DNA of 64,000 bases. Source: Leptonema illini DSM 21528. Its GTDB lineage: Bacteria > Spirochaetota > Leptospiria > Leptospirales > Leptonemataceae. Positions 53,739 through 62,718 of this stretch are shown piece by piece. Both the position numbers and the translations under genes were made by a program. Numbering within the stretch: position 1 is the first letter of the stretch; the number at the start of each line of letters is the position of its first letter. The stretch is taken from assembly GCF_000243335.1 (NCBI RefSeq), contig NZ_JH597773.1, positions 196,365 through 260,364 on the forward strand. Reading direction: 5' to 3'. The notes under the pieces were generated by a model. The model saw nothing but the letters and a program-made list of their open reading frames with translations. It was not told the origin of the DNA and ran no database searches.

Positions 53739-54433
53739 GGCTGCACCGTTCCCGTTTCGCCTAACAGACGATTGAGATAATCAAGAAGAAGACGCTGCTT
53801 CTCGGCGTCGGTCATGTCGGCCTTGATAACGGGTGGATCGCCGGGATTTACTCCGGGCTCCTGCTTCAGCGGCAGATTTTCGCGCTGCTCGTTCGGCCGG
53901 CCGACGATAACGACCTGCAAATCGGCGACGTTACGACTGAGCACGGTGCGATCGCGACCGATATCGCGCAGCGAAACGAAGCCTGTCGACTGCATCTGCT
54001 GTTCGAGGCGGCCCTGTTCATAGCCGAGGCGCCGTGTGCCCTGAAACTGGACGACACCGTTCTCGATGGCCGTTACGCGAACGCCGATATGCATGCGCAA
54101 CCTGACGCGAGAACGGATTTTCGAACGGTTCTTATCGACGTACGAACGATCGTCATCGGCTCCGGGAAGAAACGAGAATACCTGACGATCGGGAGCGAGC
54201 TTGACGGTGCGATGATCGTCGCGGTCGGCTTCATAATCGTATTCGATGATGACGGGCTCATCGACGACAAGCTTGATGACGTCGCCGATGCGAATCTCTT
54301 CGACCTGCACGTAGGGATTGGCGCCGTTGTACAGATCCTCAGCGAAGAGCGAACGGGCGACGACGCCGATCAGCCCGAAGCCGAGCGTAATCAGGAAAAA
54401 CCGAGCCACGGGAGAGAAAAATGCATCGCTCAT
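53735..54433 (-). CDS. flgH: Flagellar basal-body protein FlgH (L-ring type)
   Basis: A 232-aa protein with an N-terminal hydrophobic leader (RFFLITLGFGLIGVVARSLFAED) and no lipobox. The body includes VEEIRIGDVIKLVVDEP and a C-terminal DLQVVIVGRP segment, in line with divergent FlgH. The call leans on the position directly before flgI with a 4-base overlap. Enteric FlgH is a lipoprotein, so the missing Cys is a difference. The ATG at 54433 is used; a TTG at 54460 is also open. Confidence 0.75.
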   Translation of the reverse strand: MSDAFFSPVARFFLITLGFGLIGVVARSLFAEDLYNGANPYVQVEEIRIGDVIKLVVDEPVIIEYDYEADRDDHRTVKLAPDRQVFSFLPGADDDRSYVDKNRSKIRSRVRLRMHIGVRVTAIENGVVQFQGTRRLGYEQGRLEQQMQSTGFVSLRDIGRDRTVLSRNVADLQVVIVGRPNEQRENLPLKQEPGVNPGDPPVIKADMTDAEKQRLLLDYLNRLLGETGTVQP

Positions 54434-54550
54434 CCCTTTTATTGTCGGACTTTTTTGCAAAAGCGAAAGTAACTACTCAGGCTCTGACATTTTTTCCGGC
54501 TCGCAGAAAAAATTTTCGTTAATTTGCGCGGCTTTGGACCTTCAGCTTTC

Positions 54551-54997
54551 ATGAACGAACAGACTCTGACTGATGGAGAGCCATATTACCGCTCCCGCTC
54601 CACCTTGCTGGTGCCGGAATCTTACTTTAAGCGATTCTTCTGGCGAAGTCCTTACATCAAAATAGGCCACTGGGCCGTGGCATCGTATCTGGGGATACTC
54701 ATGGATGATCCGCTGCTACATTACAAGATCAGCTTTCTTGAGAGGAGCTACAAGTGGAAAAAGCAGTATCAGGAGGAAGGCCAGCGGCTCGTGCGCGTGA
54801 ATTTTTATCCGGATGATCGGGACTGGGGGCGTCTGTCTGCGATTTCCAATGCCACCGGTTTCTCCCGGTGCTATATTTTCGTCTACCTGTTGCTGATCGC
54901 TCTGGGGGTGATATCCCTCGACAATGGAGGAACTCAACCATCACGGGTGAAGGGGCACTGGAATCCAGTACAAGCCATCTCAAAAATGTCTGAGTAG
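54551..54997 (+). CDS. DUF1564-like protein, 3' end altered by an IS element
   Basis: A 148-aa protein resembling the Leptospira DUF1564 paralogue family: [13 protein letters not shown] near the start and [38 protein letters not shown] near the end. The first segment and the GFSRC block are typical. Its last about nine codons lie within the end of the decayed IS5-family element (from about 54971), so the native C-terminus is replaced. It is on the opposite strand to the flagellar genes and lies between flgH and flgG. Function unknown. Confidence 0.7.
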   Translation: MNEQTLTDGEPYYRSRSTLLVPESYFKRFFWRSPYIKIGHWAVASYLGILMDDPLLHYKISFLERSYKWKKQYQEEGQRLVRVNFYPDDRDWGRLSAISNATGFSRCYIFVYLLLIALGVISLDNGGTQPSRVKGHWNPVQAISKMSE

Positions 54998-55841
54998 GAT
55001 AACGATACAGCCTAACCTGACAAATGAAAGATAATTTTCCCAATATCTTTCGAATCGATTGAGTATTCTACGAAAGTTCTGGAGCCAGGCAAAGAGTCTT
55101 TCGACCTTCCATCTGCGTTTGTATCGACGCAATTCCCGTCCATCCTGTGTACTCTCCTTTTTCCGGCCCCGTCTATGTGGGGCTATCATCTTGATTCTTC
55201 TCTTTCGAAGTTGTTTATCCAATTTATCGGAATCATAAGCTCGATCACCGATAATCCTTCGAGGAGCTTTTTCTTGTGAACTTATGATCAATAGTCTTCT
55301 CTACGAGAGTGACTTCATGTGGCGAAGCGCTTTCAATCCAGCAGGCGATAGGAAGACCGGAAGCGTCTGCCATTGCCATGATCTTGGTCCCTTTGCCACG
55401 CTTTGTTTTCCCGATTTTGAGCCCCCTTTTTTAGCCGAAACGAAAGTTCCGTCTATAAAGCTTTCTTCAATGTCAATTCCACCACGTTCTTCAAGGTCTC
55501 TCGCCAGAGCCAGGAGAATCTTTTCAATTGTGCCGTTACGAGTCCACTCCTGAAAGCGACGATGACAACTCTGATAGGAAGGATACCTATCCGGTAGATC
55601 CTGCCAGCGGGCTCCAGTTTTCAAAATCCACAAGATTCCATTTAGAATACTTCGCGGATCAATTCTCTCCCGCCCCCTCCCGTCTTCTCGTGGCTTTGGT
55701 TCTTTGATAAGAGGCTTTATGATCTTCCATTGGGCATCTGTGATATCCATGATAGAGCTCCTATAGGAGCTATCGTTGTACGAACCCCTCGGCAGTACAA
55801 GCAAAAAGTACTTGTCAGTAGTTTATATTTGAGATGGCTTC
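54971..55841 (-). mobile_element. IS5-family (IS427-like) insertion sequence, decayed
   Basis: The element is about 870 bp. Its ends share AAGCCATCTCAAA (left, 54972 onward) and the same sequence read inward from the right (ending 55840). TA dinucleotides flank both sides, fitting the short TA target of this group, but this is weak evidence. The transposase reads as two separate frames with an off-frame middle part. It lies between flgH and flgG. Confidence 0.75.
54980..55804 (-). pseudogene. IS5/IS427-type transposase, broken frame
   Basis: The first part (55301-55804) encodes [26 protein letters not shown] and [15 protein letters not shown], the N-terminal half with the first catalytic Asp. 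The last part (54980-55291) encodes [18 protein letters not shown] (second Asp) and [16 protein letters not shown] (Glu). The family sequence between them ([17 protein letters not shown]...) is present but in the -1 frame, and the outer two parts share one frame. So a -1 shift near the AAAAAAGGGGG run and a later +1 shift are both needed. This group can use programmed frameshifting once, but not usually twice, so decay is more likely. Confidence 0.8.
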
Positions 55842-55916
55842 TAGTAATCTGCTACATTTCCGTTGACGCAATCACCAGAAAACTCAAAAGAACCTTACAG
55901 ACATAGCCCAATCGCC

Positions 55917-56714
55917 TTATCGCTTCATCGAGATGGCCGTACCGAGCATCGAATCCGACGTCGTAATGGACTTCGAATTTGATTCGTAGGCGCGCTGGGC
56001 GACGATCATGCTGACCATCTCTTCGACGATTTTCACGTTAGACATCTCGAGAAATCCCTGGAGCAGTCCGCCGAATCCTTCGCGGCCCGGAGTGCCCTGG
56101 ATCTCGGGGCCGGAGGCCATCGTCTCTTTGAAAAGGTTATTACCGATGGCCTGCAATCCGGCGGGGTTAACGAAGCGAAAGAGATCGATCTGGCCGATCT
56201 TTGTCGGGCGGATCTCGTCACCGACGCGAACCGTAACCTCGCCCTCTTCGCTTACCTGAAGCGTGTTATTGATCGCTCCCGGCGGCAGCGTAATCGGAGG
56301 CTCGAGCAGATAGCCGTTTGATGTGACGACCTGCTGACGCGCATCGATCTTGAACGAGCCGTCTCTTGTATAGGAGAAAGTTCCATCGGGCATCAGAATC
56401 TTGAAGAATCCGACCTCGGATGTAACGGCCAGGTCGAATTTATTGCCCGTAGCCTGAAGTGAGCCCATCTCGAAAAGCTTCTGCGTGGCGGCGACTCGCG
56501 TGCCCGCTCCGAAATAGACGCCGGTGGGGATTTCAGAGACGGCCGTTGCCGGAGTGCCCGCCAGAACCTGCTGCTGATAGACAAGGTCCTGAAAGTCGGC
56601 GCGGTTCTTTTTGAATCCGGTCGTGTTCACGTTCGATAGATTGTTCGCAATCGTATCCATCTGAAATTGCTGGGCGACCATACCCGTAGCGGCTGTCCAG
56701 AGCGAGCGTAGCAT
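55917..56714 (-). CDS. flgG: Flagellar distal rod protein FlgG
   Basis: A 265-aa axial protein. The N-terminal motif MLRSLWTAATGMVAQQFQMDTIANNLSNVNTTGFKKNRADFQDLVYQ and the C-terminal SNVKIVEEMVSMIVAQRAYESNSKSITTSD helix are the two conserved ends of rod/hook proteins that pack into the axial core. LPPGA and the GTPGREG loop are typical FlgG. Length is normal. It is cut off from flgH by the IS element and the DUF1564 gene, and no flgF lies upstream. Confidence 0.96.
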   Translation of the reverse strand: MLRSLWTAATGMVAQQFQMDTIANNLSNVNTTGFKKNRADFQDLVYQQQVLAGTPATAVSEIPTGVYFGAGTRVAATQKLFEMGSLQATGNKFDLAVTSEVGFFKILMPDGTFSYTRDGSFKIDARQQVVTSNGYLLEPPITLPPGAINNTLQVSEEGEVTVRVGDEIRPTKIGQIDLFRFVNPAGLQAIGNNLFKETMASGPEIQGTPGREGFGGLLQGFLEMSNVKIVEEMVSMIVAQRAYESNSKSITTSDSMLGTAISMKR

Positions 56715-56799
56715 ATATATCTCCTATCGACGGAATATTACAGATCTAAAGACACTATTTTCGGTGAAAGGCGTTGCCGAACCCTATCTGCATGCTCTC

Positions 56800-58050
56800 T
56801 CACGCCTCTTTGCGGATGACGAGACAGCGGTTCGTATTCGTTCCCTTCTCGTTGTTTTTCACATCCCAGCAGTTGGCCAGCTTCGTGAATTCCTGCGTGT
56901 GCAGAAAAAGCTCTTCTACGCGAAGCGTTCCTGTACGCAGACGCAGAGGAAAAAGCGAGGCCAGCAGCTCTTCGAGATAGAGTATGCGGCTGCCGTACTC
57001 CACCTCTCCTACTTCGATGACGGCGCGACCGCCGACTCGCAGCACACGTCCCATTTCAAGAATGGCGTCTTTCATAAAGGCCAGCCACTCTTCGGGGTCC
57101 GAGAAGACGGCCATGGATAACGAACGTACCTCTTCTTCGACGCCGATAAACCATGCGCGCATCCAGTTGTCTTTCGCGTAATCGACCTTGTCGAGGAAGG
57201 GCGGCGAGGTTACGATCAGATCGACGCTATTCGCTCTCACGCCCTTCAGCGTACGGGCGTCTCCGCGAAGATAACGATTGGAGCGACTCGCTGTATGAAA
57301 GGCGTCCGGAATCGGACGCGATAGATCCCGTCTCGCTTTTTTCAAGATGCGTTCGGCGACGTTACGATAGCCGGGCATCACGCCACGCTTCTCGTTATTG
57401 CGCCTCTGCGCCTCGGGTGGTATCGATATCTGCGGAAAGGAATAGGCCGAAAAGAAACCGTCGGAATGACCGTGCAGTCGCGTCAATGCCGTTAGCATGA
57501 TGTAGTTCAGTTCGTCATCGTGCCGCTCATCCATCCAGATGTTGCGAAGGCCGATGAGCTCGCGAAAGGTCGTTTCGTGAAAGAAAGGCGAGAAGCGGTC
57601 CTTCTCTTCAGGCGTCCACGGTCGGCCGAGACGAGCAAGATCAAGGCATTCGAGTCGAGCCGCGATACGCTCGATCGGCGGAATGCTCTTTCGCGAAGAA
57701 GAGATGAAGACCGAGACGGGACTGATGTCGTTATGCACGGCCGCATGTCCGTTCAGATTCGCCTGAAGCGCCGTCGTGCCGCGTCCGCCAAACGGATCAA
57801 GCACGACCGACCTTCCGGTTAAATATCGCTGCATGAAAAAATCGGGCAGCTCGGGCTTGAACGACGCCCTGTAACTGACGCTGTAATGCACCGGATGCAT
57901 CTGACGCTGACGGGCCGTCCAGAATTCACCACGATGCACGGGATATTCTGGATACCGGCGGACGGGCTGCGGACGCAGTAGCTGCGCGTGCGCGGCAAGG
58001 TCGATAACGGGAGATGGATCGAGGGTTTTCTTTCTCTGTGCTGCGATCAT
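56800..58050 (-). CDS. DNA methyltransferase (N4-cytosine/N6-adenine type)
   Basis: A 416-aa enzyme. The SAM-binding motif is VVLDPFGGRGTTALQANLNGHAAVHNDISP (about 85-115) and the catalytic motif is DLIVTSPPFLDKVDYAKDN (about 285). The order I then IV with about 170 residues between suggests an alpha-like arrangement. The TSPPF form is common in N4-cytosine and some N6-adenine enzymes. No restriction partner or recognition subunit is adjacent, so it is probably an orphan methylase with a regulatory role. The target site cannot be read from the sequence. Confidence 0.85.
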   Translation of the reverse strand: MIAAQRKKTLDPSPVIDLAAHAQLLRPQPVRRYPEYPVHRGEFWTARQRQMHPVHYSVSYRASFKPELPDFFMQRYLTGRSVVLDPFGGRGTTALQANLNGHAAVHNDISPVSVFISSSRKSIPPIERIAARLECLDLARLGRPWTPEEKDRFSPFFHETTFRELIGLRNIWMDERHDDELNYIMLTALTRLHGHSDGFFSAYSFPQISIPPEAQRRNNEKRGVMPGYRNVAERILKKARRDLSRPIPDAFHTASRSNRYLRGDARTLKGVRANSVDLIVTSPPFLDKVDYAKDNWMRAWFIGVEEEVRSLSMAVFSDPEEWLAFMKDAILEMGRVLRVGGRAVIEVGEVEYGSRILYLEELLASLFPLRLRTGTLRVEELFLHTQEFTKLANCWDVKNNEKGTNTNRCLVIRKEA

Positions 58051-58145
58051 ATTCGGGGTTCCGAATTAATGATCGGTACAACGGGCCGGGCTCCGGGCAA
58101 TTTTCCTGGTCGCCGCGGCGGGCAGGAATATTTTTCTGGAACTGT

Positions 58146-58370
58146 ATGACCGAACGTATCGTATCTGTAGAGAAAGACGATTGCACGTCGTGCAACGCCT
58201 GCGCCTCCAACCTGCCCCGTTATTTTCAGATGGATGAGGACGACCTCTCTGAATCTCACAACAACGGTCAAAATCTGAACAGAGCAATCATTCCCGAAGA
58301 GGACTGGGATGCCGTTCAGAACGAGATCGACGAGTGCCCGGGCGAGTGCATTCACTGGACGAAGAAATAG
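58146..58370 (+). CDS. Ferredoxin-like iron-sulphur protein
   Basis: A 74-aa protein with CTSCNAC (CxxCxxC) near the N-terminus and a final CPGECI. This is the pattern of a single-cluster 4Fe-4S (or 3Fe-4S) ferredoxin of the Fer4_15/P450-partner type, not a two-cluster one. It should carry electrons to a partner enzyme that is not obvious nearby. The ATG at 58146 gives a normal length; longer frames upstream overlap the divergent methylase start. Confidence 0.82.
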   Translation: MTERIVSVEKDDCTSCNACASNLPRYFQMDEDDLSESHNNGQNLNRAIIPEEDWDAVQNEIDECPGECIHWTKK

Positions 58371-58422
58371 CGGCGCCGGCATGCGTCGGTTGACAGCACA
58401 TGGCCGGCCGCCAGTCTGCGCC

Positions 58423-58926
58423 ATGTTTCATCGCACTACAGTATTACTCGCTTCCCTGGCCGTTCTTTTTTCGTGCAGCCGCCCCTGGCAGACGACCAAA
58501 CTTGAATGCGGCGCCTCCGTCGATTTTCCAGGCGAGCCCCGCATAGAGGCGAAACAGCAATCGCTTCTTTTCACCGTGCACTCCGCCACCTACGACATAG
58601 CCGACGAGAAAGAAACGTTATCCATGCGCTGCATCGTGCTGCCCGAGATCGCGACGGCTTCGATGCTTCAGAACTCGATTCGCGATTCGTTCGCAAGCAT
58701 CGGTAAGCTTACGGAATCTAAAGCGACATTTCGCGATCTTGAAGCGCGTCAGTTCGACGTCGTCATGAAGGATGGAACGGGACGTATCACAACCTTTGAA
58801 AAAGACGGCATCGTCTATTTCCTTTTTGTTGGAGCGGCCGAACACGAAGACATGGAGCGCCATGAGTTCCGGAAGTTTATCGAATCGTTTCGCTTTCCCG
58901 AAAATCAATCAGCGTCCCGTCCGTAA
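58423..58926 (+). CDS. Predicted lipoprotein
   Basis: A 167-aa protein with a leader ending in lipobox LFSCS (Cys at about 18). The mature part is soluble, with no recognised domain. The 3' end overlaps the convergent MBL-hydrolase gene by 50 bases. Function unknown; envelope location expected. Confidence 0.72.
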   Translation: MFHRTTVLLASLAVLFSCSRPWQTTKLECGASVDFPGEPRIEAKQQSLLFTVHSATYDIADEKETLSMRCIVLPEIATASMLQNSIRDSFASIGKLTESKATFRDLEARQFDVVMKDGTGRITTFEKDGIVYFLFVGAAEHEDMERHEFRKFIESFRFPENQSASRP

Positions 58927-59647
58927 CCGGACGGCCGAAGCCCGGATGCTTCGCCTCAAATTCAAGGACCATCGCTGCAAGCTCGTCATAGATATGGCTG
59001 AAAAAAAGCCTTCGCGCTTTCAGCGACGATCTTTTTGCGATGACCTCGTCAAGGGCCAGATGCGACGTCCCGCCCTCCGGCTGCCTCTCAAGGCTGAGCT
59101 CGATCAGGCCGACGTCGACGCCGTCGTATAACCTTTCCAGATTGTCGCACCATCGCGTATCGCCGCTGAAGGCAAACGTCCGCCCATCCGATCCTGTGAT
59201 ACGATAGCCAAGGCTCTCGGGCTTATGAGAGACGGGAATGGATTCGATCGTGAAGCCGCCCGTTTTCTGTCGCTGATTCTCGCGCATCTCGATATAGCGC
59301 ACCTCGAATGAGAGCTCGATCCCTGCATACATGGCGTCAAAAAGCCGCTGCACGGCGTCGCGAAGGCCCGGCGGCCCGAGCATCTCAAAGGGTTGCCTGC
59401 GCCGCGAAATATATTCATAATGAATGAGAAGAAACGGAATGCCCCCGATATGATCGCCGTGAAAGTGTGTGACGAGCAGCCGATCCAGCGAGTCTACATC
59501 GACGGCGAGCCGATGCATCTGCATGAGCGAGGTGGCGCCGCAATCAAGAAGCATCCTATCGGCCCTGCTCTCGAGCAAAAAGCAAGCCTGCGCGCGACCG
59601 CTTGAAGAGAAGGCGTTGCCCGAACCGATGACAAGAACGGAGTCCAT
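58877..59647 (-). CDS. MBL-fold hydrolase, ribonuclease Z-like
   Basis: A 256-aa metallo-beta-lactamase-fold enzyme. The metal site THFHGDHIGG (HxHxDH) is intact, with an earlier LLDCGATS strand, a later IPVSHKPESLGYRI (His), a GDTRWCDNL (Asp) and a final FSHIYDE (His). The layout is closer to RNase Z/phosphodiesterases than to lactamases, but it lacks a clear tRNA-binding exosite arm, so a phosphodiesterase of another kind is equally possible. Confidence 0.82.
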   Translation of the reverse strand: MDSVLVIGSGNAFSSSGRAQACFLLESRADRMLLDCGATSLMQMHRLAVDVDSLDRLLVTHFHGDHIGGIPFLLIHYEYISRRRQPFEMLGPPGLRDAVQRLFDAMYAGIELSFEVRYIEMRENQRQKTGGFTIESIPVSHKPESLGYRITGSDGRTFAFSGDTRWCDNLERLYDGVDVGLIELSLERQPEGGTSHLALDEVIAKRSSLKARRLFFSHIYDELAAMVLEFEAKHPGFGRPVTDGTLIDFRESETIR

Positions 59648-59788
59648 AGATCTAAGAAAATCTCACCGCTGAATCGGGCAATGCCTTCGCGTCCGCTTTT
59701 GAAAGACAGAGTCGGTCGGCCCCGGCAAGATAATCCCTGAAAAAAACGCTGGATTGCCAGAAACGCGACGTCAGCGTGCTCCTGAATT

Positions 59789-60817
59789 ATGAATATCGAG
59801 ACAGAAATCAAGTTTCCGATTCAGCTCTGCAAGAAAAACGGCGACCTCAACCTCGACTCTATCGGCTGGTCCAGACAACCCATGCACCGCTGCAACCTTT
59901 CGCGCAAATGGCTGCGCAAGAAACGCTGGAACTACTGGGCCGTTTATGACGATGAATTCCTTGCATCGTTCACCATCTCAGACATCGACTATGCAGGCGT
60001 CATCTTCTGCTACTTCTGGGATCGCAAATCAAATACCTTTGACGAGGCCACTCTGATCACTCCGTTCGGCAGCGGATGCCGCATGGGACAGATGGTCGAC
60101 AACGATGCCGTCTTTGAAAGCAAAAGCGGCAAGTCAGGACGCCTGCACTTCTCGCGCACCGAAGAAGGGTATCATCTTGAAGTGTTCTTTAACCGAAAGA
60201 ACTCCGCTCCGATCCAGGCCTCGATTGACGTCGTCGTGCCCATGAACTGGGAAAGCCTGAACGTCGTTATCCCCTTCTCGCGCAGCCGCTTTCAGTTCAC
60301 CGAAAAGCTTTTCGGCGTCACGGCCCGCGGCACCGTCCAGGCCGGCGACGTCCGCCATACCTTTCGCGAGAATCAATCCTTCGCGGTGCTCGACTTCGGT
60401 CGCGGCGCCTGGCCTTACAGCAGTAAATGGAACTGGGCAAACATGTCGGCTCGCGTCGGTAAAAAGAAAGAGATCGTAGGCGTCAATCTCGGCGCCGGAT
60501 GGACCGACGGCACGGGTTATACAGAGAACGGCATCCTCGTCGACGGGCGGCTCTATAAGATTCCGACCGATATGGTCTTCGAATTCGACATCAAGAATCC
60601 GATGAGGCCCTGGAAGATCTTCTCAAAAGACAGCAAGGCCATCGAATTGACGCTTACTCCCGAATACCATCGCCATGCGGTCAGCAACCTCGGCATCATC
60701 GCCTCGGGCGTGCATCAGATGCTGGGTCGCTTTGACGGCATCATAAGAGTCGGTCGCAACGAATACGCAATCGAAGGCGCAAGCGGATGGGCCGAAGACC
60801 ACGTCGCACGCTGGTAG
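59789..60817 (+). CDS. DUF2804-family protein
   Basis: A 342-aa protein matching DUF2804: WNYWAVYDDEFLASFTISDIDYAGVIFCYFWD, NFRENQSFAVLDFGRGAWPYSSKWNWA-like segment, and GAGWTDGTGYTENGILVDGRLYKI. No signal peptide. The family is uncharacterised and probably beta-sandwich in fold. It may be linked to lipid or lipocalin-like chemistry, but this is not shown here. It is followed 6 bases later by the monooxygenase-like gene, so they are probably cotranscribed. Confidence 0.82.
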   Translation: MNIETEIKFPIQLCKKNGDLNLDSIGWSRQPMHRCNLSRKWLRKKRWNYWAVYDDEFLASFTISDIDYAGVIFCYFWDRKSNTFDEATLITPFGSGCRMGQMVDNDAVFESKSGKSGRLHFSRTEEGYHLEVFFNRKNSAPIQASIDVVVPMNWESLNVVIPFSRSRFQFTEKLFGVTARGTVQAGDVRHTFRENQSFAVLDFGRGAWPYSSKWNWANMSARVGKKKEIVGVNLGAGWTDGTGYTENGILVDGRLYKIPTDMVFEFDIKNPMRPWKIFSKDSKAIELTLTPEYHRHAVSNLGIIASGVHQMLGRFDGIIRVGRNEYAIEGASGWAEDHVARW

Positions 60818-60823
60818 AAGCAT

Positions 60824-61153
60824 ATGGCCATCGCTCGCACTCCTGAACCGCCCTACTACGCCGTAGTCTTTACTTCTATCCGTCGCCGGCCCGAGCCCGG
60901 CGACGGATACGAGCAGATGGCCGAACGTATGCTGGAACTGGCAAAAGATCAGCCCGGCTTCCTGGGCGTCGAAAGCGCCCGAAATGAGATCGGCATCACG
61001 GTTTCGTACTGGAGAAGTCTCGAAGATATCGCTCGCTGGAAAGAGCACGCCGAACACCGCGAGGCACAGCGTATGGGCTACGAGCGCTGGTACAGTGCCT
61101 ATCATACGCGCATCTGTCTCGTAGAGAGGGATTATACATCTGAGAGCCGATGA
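60824..61153 (+). CDS. Antibiotic-biosynthesis-monooxygenase (ABM) domain protein
   Basis: A 109-aa protein of the dimeric alpha-beta barrel group: YYAVVFTSIRR, then MAERMLELAKDQPGFLGVESARNEIGITVSYWRSLEDIARWKEHAEHREAQRMG. The PGFLGVES and SYWxSLEDIxxWK patterns are typical. Members include quinol monooxygenases and haem-degrading enzymes; the substrate is unknown. The stop overlaps the cobyric acid synthase start by 4 bases. Confidence 0.83.
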   Translation: MAIARTPEPPYYAVVFTSIRRRPEPGDGYEQMAERMLELAKDQPGFLGVESARNEIGITVSYWRSLEDIARWKEHAEHREAQRMGYERWYSAYHTRICLVERDYTSESR

Positions 61154-62718
61154 AGCATAGACCGATCATGTTTGTCGGCACGGGCTCCGATGTCGGCAAG
61201 AGCATTCTGACGACGGCCTTCTGTCGCATTCTCAAACAGGACGGGTTCTCGCCCGCTCCGTTCAAGGCGCAGAACATGTCGCTGAACAGTTATCCGACGG
61301 CGGACGGACGCGAGATCGGACGAGCCCAGGCCGTGCAGGCCGAGGCGTCAGGAATCCCCTGCTCTTCTGACATGAATCCCGTTTTATTGAAGCCGTCGGG
61401 CGATACGACCGCGCAGGTGATACTGCACGGCCGTCCGATCGGCAATCGCTCGGCGAAAGAGTATTTCAACGGCCAGGACCGGGCATGGCTTTTCGACGAG
61501 GCGATGTCGGCCTTTGATCGACTGGCCTCCAGCTATGATCCGATCGTTATCGAAGGGGCGGGCAGCATCAGCGAGCTCAATCTGCGCGACCGCGATATCG
61601 TGAATATGAGCGTCGCCTTACGCACGGAGGCGTCGGTATTCTTGATCGCCGATATCGATCGCGGCGGTGTCTTCGGCAGCATCTATGGAACGCTTGAGTT
61701 GTTGCCGCCTGAGGAACGCAGGTTGATACGCGGCATCTTTATCAACAGATTTCGCGGCGATATGGATCTCTTTGCGGACGGCCGTCGTATTCTCGAACGC
61801 ATTACCGGCCTGCCTGTGCTGGGCGTGATCCCGTATCTTCGCGAGATCGGTATCGACCAGGAGGATTCGTTAACCATTGAAAAAACGGCGCAAGACCGGA
61901 CGGGCGCCCTGCGTATCGCCGTTCTTCTATTACCGCATATGTCGAACTTCACCGATTTCAACGTGCTGGAGCGCCATCCCGATATTCATCTTTACTATGC
62001 GGCAAAGCCCGACGATCTCGATGCAGCCGATATACTGATTCTGCCAGGCTCGAAGAACACGATTGCCGACCTGCTCTATCTTCGCCGAAGCGGCATGGCG
62101 TCCGCTCTGCTCGGGCGTCATGCCGAGGGGGCGTCGGTGTACGGCATCTGCGGCGGCTATCAGATGATGGGCCTGAGCGTGCATGACCCGCTTCATGTAG
62201 AAGGAGATATAAGCTCGATCCCCGGGCTCGCGCTGCTTCCGGTAACGACGGAGCTCACGACCGAGAAGAGAACCGAACAGGTGCAGTTTCGCTTTCGCGA
62301 AGGCGACGCTCTCTGCAAGGGCTACGAGATACACATGGGAGTCAGTGTTACGGAGCGTCCTTCGGCCTTATGCAGAATAGGCTATCCCGGGCAGGAAGGC
62401 CGGGATGACGGCTACTTTATATCGAGCAGGCTCTGGGGCACGTATATTCACGGTATCTTTGATAACGAGCCCGTCATAGACTGGCTGCTAAAAGAGCACT
62501 CGGCAAAACGCAGCGCTCCGGCAGACGATCCTGCTGCGTATCGCGAGAAGCAGTACGATCGCCTGGCCGATCACGTGCGCAAAAACACCGATATGGAGTT
62601 GTTTTACGGAAACGTAGATTTCGTCGGTAAGCCACCGGAACTTGGGGTCGGACCTCGAGGCGGCGACTTTCGCACAGGTTCTTCCAGCGGTAATGTCGAC
62701 GGAAGCACGATCGATTGA
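61150..62718 (+). CDS. cobQ: Cobyric acid synthase
   Basis: A 522-aa glutamine-dependent amidase that amidates side chains b, d, e and g of adenosylcobyrinic a,c-diamide in B12 synthesis. The N-terminal ATPase domain begins with VGTGSDVGKSILTTAFCRIL and KAQNMSLNSYPT. The C-terminal type I glutaminase domain has GICGGYQMMG (Cys nucleophile) and GTYIHGIFDN (His). All parts are intact. No other cob/cbi gene lies in the window. It overlaps the ABM gene by 4 bases and the antisense gene on its right by 115 bases. Confidence 0.95.
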   Translation: MKHRPIMFVGTGSDVGKSILTTAFCRILKQDGFSPAPFKAQNMSLNSYPTADGREIGRAQAVQAEASGIPCSSDMNPVLLKPSGDTTAQVILHGRPIGNRSAKEYFNGQDRAWLFDEAMSAFDRLASSYDPIVIEGAGSISELNLRDRDIVNMSVALRTEASVFLIADIDRGGVFGSIYGTLELLPPEERRLIRGIFINRFRGDMDLFADGRRILERITGLPVLGVIPYLREIGIDQEDSLTIEKTAQDRTGALRIAVLLLPHMSNFTDFNVLERHPDIHLYYAAKPDDLDAADILILPGSKNTIADLLYLRRSGMASALLGRHAEGASVYGICGGYQMMGLSVHDPLHVEGDISSIPGLALLPVTTELTTEKRTEQVQFRFREGDALCKGYEIHMGVSVTERPSALCRIGYPGQEGRDDGYFISSRLWGTYIHGIFDNEPVIDWLLKEHSAKRSAPADDPAAYREKQYDRLADHVRKNTDMELFYGNVDFVGKPPELGVGPRGGDFRTGSSSGNVDGSTID

